Part shown: piece after piece, positions 8,527-17,276 of the stretch
Layout: each line of letters starts with the position of its first letter
Position numbering within the stretch: position 1 is the first letter of the stretch
NCBI RefSeq assembly: GCF_000571935.1
Contig: NZ_ATAX01000015.1
Coordinates: forward strand, 1-64,000
Length of the DNA stretch: 64,000 nt
Direction of reading: 5' to 3'
Source: Ruminococcus flavefaciens 007c
Lineage (GTDB): Bacteria > Bacillota > Clostridia > Oscillospirales > Ruminococcaceae
Notes under the pieces: generated by a model
What the model was told of the DNA's origin: nothing
Database searches by the model: none
What the model saw: only the letters and a program-made list of their open reading frames with translations
Program-made: the position numbers and the translations under genes

Positions 8527-10761
8527 CTATCCCGTAACTCTAACACCTATTACAGTAACATCGTCGTTATGGATAGTCGGATTGAATACCTCTGCCTTTG
8601 CACATATCTCACTCACGATATGCCGCAGATCATCTCCTCCAAGCAGAAGCTCCTTGATAAAGGGGTAAGCATTCTCGTAAATGCCGTCCGAGAACATTAT
8701 GACTATATCACCCTCATCAAAACTGCAGCTGTGGATATAAGCCTCGGACTGCTCATAGATGCCGATGGGAAAGGTGGGCGAAGTTACCTTCAGCACATTG
8801 CCCCTGTGACGTATGAGAGTTGCCGCAGCACCTGATTTTATCAGCGTCAGTTCACATTCGTCCAGGTCTATTTTCAGAGCGTCAAGGGTAGCAAAGCTCT
8901 CATCTCCAGACTTTGTCACCATTATAGAATTAATGAGCTTTATAGCCGAAGTATGGTCAACTCCGCCCATTATGAGCCTTCTGAACATTCCAACGACCAT
9001 ACGTGATTCCAGCGAGGCTTCGCTGCCTGTGCCCATACCGTCCGAGAGCACCACATAGCCAGCCTCGCAGCCGTCCGTAAATACTGTATGAGTATCGCCG
9101 TTGTCCCCCGTCCCGCCGGCACATGAGGACGCCGCACAGACCTCCATGCTGTATTTCGGCTTTTCATAGACGCGGATGCGCACCTCTCTTCCCGTGCGTA
9201 CAGGCTCAGTGCTTTCAAGTCTCAGATGCAGCTCGTCCGCTGCAAGGTCACATACCCTGGTGCTCTCCTCCGGAGCGTTTTCAGCAGAAAAGTATACCTC
9301 TGCCACCAGTCTTCCCCTTCTGTTGTAGCTTGCTATGACATTGGCAGGCGTTATTCCGAACTTTTCCAGCTTCTTGCGTATGCTTCTGCTGACTGTTTCC
9401 GAGTATCTCACATCCACCCGCTCACCTGCGAAGCGTATGAGTTCCTCCGTTATCTTCATCTGTTCATGGAGCAGTCCGCGGCTCTCGGAAAATCGCAGAT
9501 CCATAAGCTTTGCTGCCGCCTTCTCCTGTGAGCTCCTTGCAAACGCCTCCGAAAGTTCCTTTTTCCTGAGACAGTCCGCAAGCTCCTCGGGAAAGCTGTC
9601 CCGCACTGTCTCAGGCATTTCAGCCAGCCGCCTGAAACCGCGATAGGTATTGCCCCTGTCGGACTTCCAGCAGAAGGGACGCCGGTAACATGATGAGCAG
9701 ACTGCTTCGGAGTTTTCTTCTATCTCTCTGCCCGCGTCACAGCTTTTCGCAAGCATATCCGATATTCGCTCCGATTCCATGCGAAGCTCCATAACAGTAT
9801 CCGACAGAAAAACCATCCTTGCGTTTATTACATCAGGCAGCATATCACTGCTGCCGCTGCCCGTACTTATCCATTTATCCGAAAAATGTGCTGCAAAAGG
9901 AATAAAGATGAGAGCTCCGCATATAATATCTATCATGCTTTCAAAGCCTGTGTATGTCATGCCTGTCAGCACCGTCATGATAAATGATGTTGCAGTGAAA
10001 AAGGCAGCTGCGGTACTTGCTTTCTGCTTGTGAAGGCAGCCTGTGAGCAGTGCCGCCGCAGGCAGAAGAACTATGCTCATACCCGACGAATCCGACGCAA
10101 GAAATGCTCCGCATACTGTAAGAGAGCCGCAAATAACGCCGCCTGCCCGACTGAAGAAATAAGCTCCCGCAAGGGTTACCGCAGAGCCTGCGATTATGCC
10201 TGCATTGAGAACAGGCAGCTTCACCGAACACAAAGAAGCCACCAGAACGATGTATAAAACAGCGCCGGAAAAGCCGTTTTTTCCAGAAAGATCTATGACC
10301 TTATCCTTTCGGAAACCGTTTATGATCCCTGATGCCGAATATGCCGTAAAACCTGCTATACCGCCGTAAAATCCGTAGAAAATCAACTTTTGGACAAGCT
10401 CGCCTATAACTGCCGAAACAGCTGCACCGGAAACGAAAACGCTCACAGCGGTATTAATGCCGCTGAACTTGGGATCATTCCTTGGTTCAAGGAACATTTT
10501 TATTATCATTATCAGCGCCAGAGAGGACAGCTTCACTATATTATGCCCCACTCCGCCGCTTATGATACTGCGGACAAGACTTCCCAGAAAAACAGCTGCC
10601 GCAAAGGGCAGTCCCGATGCGCCTGCAGCAGAAATATCCGCAAAAGAAGCCAGTCCCGCCACCTTTGTCCCCGACAGGAGATACCCCACAGCCGTACAGG
10701 CAGCAACTCCTGCGGCTGTTCCCGTATATTTCCACTCCTTTATTTGTCTGAAATTAAGCAT
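8527..10761 (-). CDS. spoIIE: SpoIIE-like membrane serine phosphatase
   Basis: The 744-residue protein has the SpoIIE layout: about ten hydrophobic segments in residues 15-300, a central regulatory region with a CSSCYRRPFCW cysteine cluster near residue 353, and a C-terminal PP2C-type (PPM) phosphatase domain with SDGMGTG near residue 565, GDESFATLDAL near residue 615 and FSDGIYE near residue 697. In spore formers SpoIIE dephosphorylates SpoIIAA to activate sigma-F. GAGGTGATG precedes the start. Its presence fits a lineage with sporulation ancestry; whether the organism sporulates cannot be told from one gene. It lies alone between the B12 run and the glg operon, with its own extended -10 promoter. 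Confidence 0.9.
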   Translation of the reverse strand: MLNFRQIKEWKYTGTAAGVAACTAVGYLLSGTKVAGLASFADISAAGASGLPFAAAVFLGSLVRSIISGGVGHNIVKLSSLALIMIIKMFLEPRNDPKFSGINTAVSVFVSGAAVSAVIGELVQKLIFYGFYGGIAGFTAYSASGIINGFRKDKVIDLSGKNGFSGAVLYIVLVASLCSVKLPVLNAGIIAGSAVTLAGAYFFSRAGGVICGSLTVCGAFLASDSSGMSIVLLPAAALLTGCLHKQKASTAAAFFTATSFIMTVLTGMTYTGFESMIDIICGALIFIPFAAHFSDKWISTGSGSSDMLPDVINARMVFLSDTVMELRMESERISDMLAKSCDAGREIEENSEAVCSSCYRRPFCWKSDRGNTYRGFRRLAEMPETVRDSFPEELADCLRKKELSEAFARSSQEKAAAKLMDLRFSESRGLLHEQMKITEELIRFAGERVDVRYSETVSRSIRKKLEKFGITPANVIASYNRRGRLVAEVYFSAENAPEESTRVCDLAADELHLRLESTEPVRTGREVRIRVYEKPKYSMEVCAASSCAGGTGDNGDTHTVFTDGCEAGYVVLSDGMGTGSEASLESRMVVGMFRRLIMGGVDHTSAIKLINSIMVTKSGDESFATLDALKIDLDECELTLIKSGAAATLIRHRGNVLKVTSPTFPIGIYEQSEAYIHSCSFDEGDIVIMFSDGIYENAYPFIKELLLGGDDLRHIVSEICAKAEVFNPTIHNDDVTVIGVRVTG

Positions 10762-10791
10762 CGCACATCACCTCACAAAAATATACGATAC

Positions 10792-10800
10792 ATTATACCA
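10792..10800 (-). promoter_or_regulatory. extended -10 promoter of spoIIE
   Basis: On the minus strand TGGTATAAT gives a consensus -10 (TATAAT, 10792-10797) with the TG extension (10798-10800); no good -35 is visible at 17 bases, which is usual for extended -10 promoters. Confidence 0.5.
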
Positions 10801-10959
10801 CAGACAAAGCGCGGCAACTGTCGCCTTGCGCCGTCGAACGAAGCAATATTGCTTCATTTTCTGACGTAAGAACAAAAAATGCCGCAGCAACTCCAGAACA
10901 TTCCGGGTATTGCCGCAGCATATGACATACTGTTTACAAACGGCTCATCACAGGGCTTT

Positions 10960-11589
10960 TTACTCCTTATCAGCGATATACAGCAGCGCATTGCATACCG
11001 CTGCCGCAACGTTGCTGCCGCCCTTTCGTCCCCTGGCAGCTATACAGGGTATACCGCTGCTTATTATGAGCTCCTTGGACTGCACCACATTCACAAAGCC
11101 CACGGGAACTCCGATGACCAGCTCTGGCACAAAGGTCCCTGCCGTGATATGCTCATATAGTCTTACAAGAGCTGTCGGAGCATTTCCCACTGCATATATC
11201 ACGGGCTTTCCAAGCTGCGCAGCCTTATCCACCGAGGCAGTCGCCCGTGTGGTGCCGTTGGATGCAGCTGCCTCCGCAACGTCCCTATCAGCCATAAAAC
11301 ATTCCACGCTGCATCCGTGACGGGCAAGAGCAGGCTTGTTTATACCTGACTTTGCCATATTTGTATCGGTCACAAAGACCGCACCACTTTTTATTGCGGA
11401 AAGTGCCTTTTTCACTGCTCCCTCGGAGAAATACATATTGTCATAGTAATCAAAATCCGCCGTAGTGTGTATCGCCCTCATAACTATGGGACGAATATCC
11501 TCGGGAAGCTTCCTGTCGCCGAGCTCAGCCTCGATTATCTCAAAGCTCCTGCGCTCAATATCCTTCGGAAGTACGTATTCAAGCTCCAT
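10960..11589 (-). CDS. cbiC: cobalt-precorrin-8 methylmutase
   Basis: CbiC moves the methyl group from C-11 to C-12, turning cobalt-precorrin-8 into cobyrinate. The 209-residue protein has the family's conserved IHTTADFDYYDNMYFS segment near residue 31, holding the catalytic His, and a GKPVIYAVGNAPTAL segment near residue 126. Its start overlaps the cbiP stop by one base. It is the last gene of the B12 run; no clear hairpin terminator is visible in the following 198 bases, though a T-rich run follows near plus 10875. Confidence 0.95.
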   Translation of the reverse strand: MELEYVLPKDIERRSFEIIEAELGDRKLPEDIRPIVMRAIHTTADFDYYDNMYFSEGAVKKALSAIKSGAVFVTDTNMAKSGINKPALARHGCSVECFMADRDVAEAAASNGTTRATASVDKAAQLGKPVIYAVGNAPTALVRLYEHITAGTFVPELVIGVPVGFVNVVQSKELIISSGIPCIAARGRKGGSNVAAAVCNALLYIADKE

Positions 11590-13055
11590 TATATGCCCTC
11601 CCTGATAATGCTGTATATCCTGTCCATATCAACGCTTCTGCGAACTCCCTCCGCAAGAATGTCGTACTGCTTTTCCTTATAGGCTCTGCGGTCGGTGACT
11701 CCTCCGCGGAATGTCAGTCCTTTTTCCTCAAAGAGCCTTTTTACTATTCTCTCAGAGACCTGAGCACTGTCGAATATCCCGTGTATATAACAGCCGCAGA
11801 CATTGCCCTCGTATGCTCCTCCACTGTCCAGAAGGGCAGGGCTGCTGCTCTCGGTGATGCCCATATGTATTTCATAGCCGCTGAACTCCGCACCGTTCAG
11901 ACAGGCAAAAAAGCCCTCACCGCAGATGAAATGTCCGCCGGTCCGAGCCATATGCTTTTCATTGCCGAAGACTGTACTGCATTTCAGAAGTTCCATTCCG
12001 CTTATGGTTCCGCCGCATTCCGCACCGAGGGGGTCGGAGATCTCTTTCCCCATCATCTGATAGCCGCCGCATATGCCGAAAACAGGCACTCCTCTGTAAA
12101 CCAGTCTTTTAACCGCAGTCTCCAGTCCGCTTTCACGCAGCCATTTCATATCACTGATGGTGCTTTTGGTGCCGGGGATGATTACCATATCAGGAACATC
12201 CAGCTCTTCGCAGGAGCTGACATACCTTACGGAAACACCTTCGTACTGAGAAAAGACGTCCAGATCCGTGAAATTTGAGATCTTTGGCAGCCTTATCACG
12301 GCAATGTCGATAAGACCGCGTTCCCTTGCATCCAGCTTGCAGGACAAGCTGTCCTCGTCCTCTATATCGCACCGTATGTAAGGTACCACGCCGAGTACGG
12401 GCTTCCCCCCCCTCTCCTCGAGTATGTCCCTTCCGCTGTCAAACAGAGCTATATCACCGCGGAACTTATTAACCACAAGTCCCTTCACCATATCCAGCTC
12501 ATGCTGCTCAAAAAGGCTGAGGGTTCCAAGCAGCTGGGCAAAAATGCCACCTCTGTCTATATCTCCCACAAGGATAACTGGAGCCTTTGCCAGCTCTGCC
12601 ATACCCATATTCACAATATCGCCCTTTTTGAGATTGAGCTCCACAGGACTTCCCGCACCCTCGATAACAATGATATCGTGCATTTCCGAAAGTCTGCGGT
12701 ACGACTCCATTATCTGCGGTACAAGCTCATGCTTCCTGCGGAAGTACTCCGCAGCACGCATATTCCCTACAGGACTGCCATTGACAATTACCTGAGAGCC
12801 TACATCGGTAGTGGGCTTGAGCAGTACAGGGTTCATAAGCGCCGAAGGCTCGGTGCCTGCGGCCTCTGCCTGCATCGCCTGGGCTCTTCCTATCTCACCG
12901 CCGTCTGCTGTTATAAAGGAATTAAGCGCCATATTCTGCGACTTGAACGGTGCGCATGAATAGCCGTCCTGACTGAATATACGGCAAAGCGCAGCCGCAA
13001 AAAAACTCTTTCCCGCATTGGACATTGTTCCCTGTATCATTATCGCCTTAGCCAT
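11589..13055 (-). CDS. cbiP: cobyric acid synthase (glutamine-hydrolysing)
   Basis: CbiP amidates four side chains of adenosylcobyrinate diamide. The 488-residue enzyme has an N-terminal ATP-binding domain (IQGTMSNAGKS near residue 6; IEGAGSPVELN near residue 129) and a C-terminal class I glutamine amidotransferase domain with nucleophile Cys in VFGICGGYQMMG near residue 327 and the His of CYIHGIFD near residue 430. I start it at ATG 13055, since the fifteen codons before it lie inside cobD and lack family resemblance; this leaves an eight-base overlap with cobD. Confidence 0.95.
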   Translation of the reverse strand: MAKAIMIQGTMSNAGKSFFAAALCRIFSQDGYSCAPFKSQNMALNSFITADGGEIGRAQAMQAEAAGTEPSALMNPVLLKPTTDVGSQVIVNGSPVGNMRAAEYFRRKHELVPQIMESYRRLSEMHDIIVIEGAGSPVELNLKKGDIVNMGMAELAKAPVILVGDIDRGGIFAQLLGTLSLFEQHELDMVKGLVVNKFRGDIALFDSGRDILEERGGKPVLGVVPYIRCDIEDEDSLSCKLDARERGLIDIAVIRLPKISNFTDLDVFSQYEGVSVRYVSSCEELDVPDMVIIPGTKSTISDMKWLRESGLETAVKRLVYRGVPVFGICGGYQMMGKEISDPLGAECGGTISGMELLKCSTVFGNEKHMARTGGHFICGEGFFACLNGAEFSGYEIHMGITESSSPALLDSGGAYEGNVCGCYIHGIFDSAQVSERIVKRLFEEKGLTFRGGVTDRRAYKEKQYDILAEGVRRSVDMDRIYSIIREGI

Positions 13056-14082
13056 TGAGCACTCTCCTGACCTCCGCTGCGAACCTCTGATTTTCCTCAC
13101 GGCTCCTTACAGCCACACGGAAAAAGCTTCCGTCCAGTCCGCTGTAATCGCCGCAGCAGCGTATAAGTATCTTTTCCTTCAGCAGCAGTTCTCCCAGTGT
13201 CTCGGGAGCTCTAAAAAGAATAAAATTCGCATATGAGGGATACACCTTTAATCCCAGAGTTGTCAGTTCGTCCGACAGAAAACTCCTCTCCTTACAGATA
13301 CTGACGATACTTCTTTCGATGTATCCATTTTCGCCGAGAGCTGCAATGCCTGCCGCCTGAGCAGGTGCGGAAACGCTCCAGTACTGTCCTGCGCAGGCAG
13401 TTTTTTCTGCAGCCTCTCTGCTGCCGAAGACAGCATAGCCCAGCCGAAGCCCTGCCATAGCAAAAAGCTTGGTAAATGAACGCAGAACTATGACCTTATC
13501 GTTCAGGACATTCAGCGCCGTAAGCTCATTCCCTTCCCTAACAAAGCCCATAAAGCTCTCATCGCATAGAAAAAAAGTGCCGTTTTTCATGCAGCTTTCG
13601 GCAATTTTCCTCACCATAGAAGTATCTATTACCTGTCCCGAAGGATTATTCGGAGCAGCAGCAATGATCATATCCGCCGTGCTTATCTCGGGAAGGATCT
13701 CCTCGCCAAGAGCAAAATCCTTCTTCTCATCAAGTATGTATTCCGAGACATGGCAGCCATTCTCCTCAAAGGCCTTACGGTACTCACCGAAAGCAGGAGC
13801 GCATATAAGTACCCTTCTGAGCTTTAGCCCGCCGGCAATACGATATATAAGGTCGTCAGCGCCGTTCCCGCAGACTATATTCTCCGCAGATACGCCCGTA
13901 TGCTCAGCCAGCCTTCTGCGCAGCTCCCTGCAAAAAGGATCGGGGTAGTTTTCACATTCTCCCGCCGAAGCAATAACCGCCTCCCGGACACTCTCCGGCA
14001 TTCCCAGAGGATTGAGATTGGCAGAAAGGTCAAGCTCTACATCCAGAGCAAGATCGTTGCCTCCATGAGATCCGTTCAGCAT
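13048..14082 (-). CDS. cobD: threonine-phosphate decarboxylase (PLP)
   Basis: CobD decarboxylates L-threonine-phosphate to (R)-1-amino-2-propanol phosphate, the linker of the lower nucleotide loop. This 344-residue class I/II aminotransferase-fold protein shows the NLNPLG start (LSANLNPLGMP near residue 19), AAPNNPSGQ near residue 150, and the PLP lysine in RSFTKLFAMAGLRLGY near residue 210. It sits between cbiB, whose product uses its product, and cbiP, with overlapping ends on both sides. Confidence 0.94.
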   Translation of the reverse strand: MLNGSHGGNDLALDVELDLSANLNPLGMPESVREAVIASAGECENYPDPFCRELRRRLAEHTGVSAENIVCGNGADDLIYRIAGGLKLRRVLICAPAFGEYRKAFEENGCHVSEYILDEKKDFALGEEILPEISTADMIIAAAPNNPSGQVIDTSMVRKIAESCMKNGTFFLCDESFMGFVREGNELTALNVLNDKVIVLRSFTKLFAMAGLRLGYAVFGSREAAEKTACAGQYWSVSAPAQAAGIAALGENGYIERSIVSICKERSFLSDELTTLGLKVYPSYANFILFRAPETLGELLLKEKILIRCCGDYSGLDGSFFRVAVRSREENQRFAAEVRRVLNG

Positions 14083-15047
14083 ATGATACCTCCGAATATG
14101 AAAATACGTACAGCCACAGCAGCTGCAAAAACTATGGCAGAACCTGCATACATGAGCCTGTTTGCACGGCGTATGTCCTCGTTTTCGATCTCTCTCAGCG
14201 GATCGCCGATAAACTCTTTTTTATGCAGCTCTCCGAAATAGTATGCGTCACCTGCCAGCCTGATTCCAAGAGCTCCCGCGCAGACCGACTCTGTCTGAGC
14301 GGAATTCGGGCTCGCATGTTTTCTTCTGTCACGCCTCCATATACGGAAAGCGCCTCTTCCGTCCAGACCTGTGAACGGAGCAGCAGCTGTCATAGCAAGA
14401 GCGGTAAGCCGCGATGGGATGTAATTGAGGACATCGTCCAGCTTTGCCGCAAACCAACCTATATCAGCGTATTTTTCATTCTTGTAGCCTATCATGGAAT
14501 CCATGGTATTTGCCGCCTTATAAAAAAAGCCGAGAACTGCTCCTCCCACAGACATATACATAAGGGGAGCCGTAACTCCGTCGGAGGTGTTTTCCGCAAC
14601 CGTCTCCACCGCCGCCCTGATTATGCCTGCATCGTCAAGAACAGCCGTATCCCTGCCAACTATCATGGACACAGCCCTTCGTGCTCCCTCGGTATCCTTT
14701 GCAGCGATAGCCCTGTATACCTTCATGCTCTCGTCTCTCAGGCATCTTGCCGCCATCAGATAATAACACATAACGCCCTCTATGACTGCTCCCAGCCAGA
14801 GATTTATCATGTAACATACAAGAAGCACCGCAATAGGCACAGCTGAAGATACCAGCAGCACCGTTACCGCAAGAAAAACTCCTCCCCTCCTAAAGTCTCT
14901 GCTCATTCTCCGCCTTACAAAGCCTTCAAGGCGGGATATGAGCCTGCCTATGAGCCTTATGGGATGGGGAAGTCCGTAGGGATCACCCAGCAGGCAGTCA
15001 AGAAAAGCTCCCAGAAGCAGCGGAAGAGCCGCAATGATATAATTCAT
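14076..15047 (-). CDS. cbiB: adenosylcobinamide-phosphate synthase, membrane protein
   Basis: CbiB attaches aminopropanol (phosphate) to adenosylcobyric acid. The 323-residue protein has hydrophobic segments, the family's DPYGLPHPIRLIG near residue 21 and the long conserved ETVAENTSDGVTAPL region near residue 147. It overlaps cobC by four bases and cobD by seven, consistent with translational coupling. Confidence 0.94.
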   Translation of the reverse strand: MNYIIAALPLLLGAFLDCLLGDPYGLPHPIRLIGRLISRLEGFVRRRMSRDFRRGGVFLAVTVLLVSSAVPIAVLLVCYMINLWLGAVIEGVMCYYLMAARCLRDESMKVYRAIAAKDTEGARRAVSMIVGRDTAVLDDAGIIRAAVETVAENTSDGVTAPLMYMSVGGAVLGFFYKAANTMDSMIGYKNEKYADIGWFAAKLDDVLNYIPSRLTALAMTAAAPFTGLDGRGAFRIWRRDRRKHASPNSAQTESVCAGALGIRLAGDAYYFGELHKKEFIGDPLREIENEDIRRANRLMYAGSAIVFAAAVAVRIFIFGGIIC

Positions 15048-15604
15048 ATTTTCTCCGTGACTATAATATTTTTTCCGTCAAATTCAGTGATATAACCGTG
15101 ACCGTTATCAGTCTGCCAGTCGAAATAGCTCCTGCGAGGAAGCGCAAAACGTTCCAACACAGCCATTATGGTACCTCCGTGTACCACAAAGGTAGCTGCG
15201 GACTCCTCCGGGACGCCGCTTACGCATTTCAGAAAGCCTTCGACGCAGCGCCTTCTGAACTCCCCAGGGCTTTCACCGCCGGGGAAAGCGTCCTTTCCTC
15301 CGCTGTCTATCCACTTCTGATAGCGTATATCGTTTGAAAGCTCCTTATAGTTTCTGCCCTCGAAGTCACCGAAATCACATTCTCTGAGTTCAATGCAGAC
15401 CACAGGCGTGACCCGAGGATAAAGCAGCTCCGCAGTCTGTATACAGCGCCTCATTGGACTGACAAAAAGAATTCCGCAGGGAGGATAGCTTATGTCTCTC
15501 AGCTCTGCGATGCCCTCTCTGCACAAAGGCTCATCGGTACAGCCGATATAGCGTTTTTCCAGATTGCCTGATGTCCTGCCGTGGCGTATCAGGTCAATCC
15601 GCAT
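15044..15604 (-). CDS. cobC: alpha-ribazole phosphatase, histidine phosphatase family
   Basis: The 186-residue protein has the phosphohistidine RHGRTSGN at residues 7-14 followed by YIGCTDEPLC, the usual CobC pattern, and the second His in FVVHGGTIMAV near residue 140. CobC removes the 5'-phosphate of alpha-ribazole-phosphate or of the cobalamin phosphate. The family is hard to separate from phosphoglycerate mutases on sequence alone, but the position inside the B12 run supports this role. Confidence 0.85.
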   Translation of the reverse strand: MRIDLIRHGRTSGNLEKRYIGCTDEPLCREGIAELRDISYPPCGILFVSPMRRCIQTAELLYPRVTPVVCIELRECDFGDFEGRNYKELSNDIRYQKWIDSGGKDAFPGGESPGEFRRRCVEGFLKCVSGVPEESAATFVVHGGTIMAVLERFALPRRSYFDWQTDNGHGYITEFDGKNIIVTEKI

Positions 15605-15992
15605 CGGGAGTGCCCTTAAGATAAACGGGTATACCGCATATGACTCTTACCACGGTATCGCTGTTCTCGGCTATCATACAGCCGCAGCGTCCCGTCGCTT
15701 CCCTTTTTACTCTTTCTGCCTTTACTATCGGAACAATGCCGCAGCCTATCTCGTCCATTATCACGACAACATCCTCATTTTCCTCGCAAAGCCTCTTTGT
15801 GAAAGCGATAGGATCAACTCCCTGTGCAACAAATCTCGCTATAGCCTTGTGATAGCTCTTGATGCAGACTGCCGTGAATATCTCATCAAAGTCACAGGTA
15901 GAACCGTTTGTCATAGCTTCCTCATCAATGCCGAAGAGCTTTGTTGCACAGCCTACCTTTCCCTGATATGCTCCGCCGATTATCATTTTCAT
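15594..15992 (-). CDS. short CobU-like protein
   Basis: A 132-residue paralogue of the neighbouring CobU. It starts with a P-loop-like IIGGAYQGK, where CobU has TGGTKCGKS, and its second half (MDEIGCGIVPI to PVYLKG) aligns with the CobU stretch TNEVGSDGNDY to AVAYKG. It lacks the middle part and the RH motif that carries GMP in CobU, so it is unlikely to be a full kinase/guanylyltransferase. It lies between cobS and cobC, overlapping cobC by 11 bases, which argues for a retained role in nucleotide-loop assembly. The precise function is unknown. Confidence 0.7.
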   Translation of the reverse strand: MKMIIGGAYQGKVGCATKLFGIDEEAMTNGSTCDFDEIFTAVCIKSYHKAIARFVAQGVDPIAFTKRLCEENEDVVVIMDEIGCGIVPIVKAERVKREATGRCGCMIAENSDTVVRVICGIPVYLKGTPDAD

Positions 15993-15993
15993 A

Positions 15994-16761
15994 TTATCTG
16001 ACCTCCATTATTCTGTATGTGAACGCAGCTGCTGCTGCCACCGATAATTCGCAGACCTGCAGGAACCAGCCTGCCAGATCTCCCGTAATACCTCCGAATT
16101 CCCTGTATGACACAAAGCGGTACCATGCAAATACGAGCAATGCCGCCGCAGCCGCAGCTGCTCCGGTGGGCATATCGGTAAGAGTCATTGCTCCCATGCT
16201 GAGAACGGCTGTAAAGGACAGGCAAAAAAGTGCAGTCTTTTTGTCGGCCGCCGCAGAAAAAACATGAAGAGTCCCCTCCCTTTTGGCAGACCTGAAGGTA
16301 ACGGCTGCCAGACCGCTCAGTGCCCGGGAAAGTACAAATCCCAGACATACCACTGCAGCAGCATGAGGCTCTGTCAGTTCTGTGAAGAGAGCCGTGTACA
16401 AAACAAGGTATATTCCCAGCTTAATAGCCGCAAAAGCACCTATGTGCGGATCGCTGAGTATCCTCAGTTTCTTCTCCCTGTCACCCCATGAAGCCCTTGC
16501 GTCACAGGTGTCGCAGAAGCCGTCAAGGTGTATGCCTCCTGTCACGGCGACCATTATTGCCACTGCTCCGGCCGCATACATGAACTGACCTGTATGCAGT
16601 CCCGCACACAGCCGCTGCCATATCATTATCATGGCTCCGATGACTGCTCCCACAGCGGGGAAAAAGCAAAGGGAGTACCTTCGGTTTTCCTCCTTCCATT
16701 CCACATCAGGAACAGGAATACGGGAGTACATACGCATAGCCGAAAAAAACGATCTCAGCAT
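15994..16761 (-). CDS. cobS: cobalamin (5'-phosphate) synthase, membrane protein
   Basis: CobS joins GDP-cobinamide and alpha-ribazole (phosphate) in the last step of B12 assembly. The 255-residue hydrophobic protein has the family signature GGIHLDGFCDTCDARASW near residue 59 with its acidic metal-binding residues, and about six membrane segments, some very Ala-rich (AAAAAAALL near residue 206). It overlaps cobU by seven bases. Confidence 0.93.
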   Translation of the reverse strand: MLRSFFSAMRMYSRIPVPDVEWKEENRRYSLCFFPAVGAVIGAMIMIWQRLCAGLHTGQFMYAAGAVAIMVAVTGGIHLDGFCDTCDARASWGDREKKLRILSDPHIGAFAAIKLGIYLVLYTALFTELTEPHAAAVVCLGFVLSRALSGLAAVTFRSAKREGTLHVFSAAADKKTALFCLSFTAVLSMGAMTLTDMPTGAAAAAAALLVFAWYRFVSYREFGGITGDLAGWFLQVCELSVAAAAAFTYRIMEVR

Positions 16762-17276
16762 ATCGCCTTCCCCTTATAGGCAACCGCTAACCCATAGACA
16801 CATTCCACTACATTATCCGCAAATTCGGCGATACAACGGTTTATGCTCGCCATTTCGTTTATATACTGCATCGTATCGGGAGAATAGTCATTGCCGTCGC
16901 TGCCCACTTCATTGGTCACTATCACAAGCTCGGCAGTCCTTTCGGAAAGTGCTCTGATACCCTCTGTTATCTTGAGAACTGCTTCGTTTACCTCGCCGCT
17001 GCCGAACATCTCATTGGCACATAGATTGCCTATGCACTCTATGAGTACTCCGCAGCCCTCGGGAATGTCCAGATCACCTATATCACGAAGGCACTCTATG
17101 GTGATATAATTCTTGCCACGGCGCATTTCCGTATGACGGGCAATTATTTCCTGAGCGTCATCGCCCACCGGATTCATTGTAGCCACGTAATATTTCGTAC
17201 CGCCGAAGCTTTCCAGCACACGTTCCGCATAGCTTGATTTACCGCATTTAGTTCCGCCAGTTACAAGTGTGATCAT
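16755..17276 (-). CDS. cobU: adenosylcobinamide kinase / guanylyltransferase
   Basis: CobU phosphorylates adenosylcobinamide and adds GMP, giving adenosyl-GDP-cobinamide. The 173-residue protein has the P-loop TGGTKCGKSSYAE at residues 6-18, the RH pair (IIARHTEMRRG near residue 44) whose His forms the GMP intermediate, and TNEVGSDGNDYSPDT near residue 117. It overlaps cobT by four bases. Confidence 0.94.
   Translation of the reverse strand: MITLVTGGTKCGKSSYAERVLESFGGTKYYVATMNPVGDDAQEIIARHTEMRRGKNYITIECLRDIGDLDIPEGCGVLIECIGNLCANEMFGSGEVNEAVLKITEGIRALSERTAELVIVTNEVGSDGNDYSPDTMQYINEMASINRCIAEFADNVVECVYGLAVAYKGKAIC

Noticed and set aside
10880..10925. Two direct copies of TGCCGCAGCA downstream of cbiC
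   Set aside because: They are direct, not inverted, so they do not form a terminator; they are probably chance similarity of Ala-like codon DNA.
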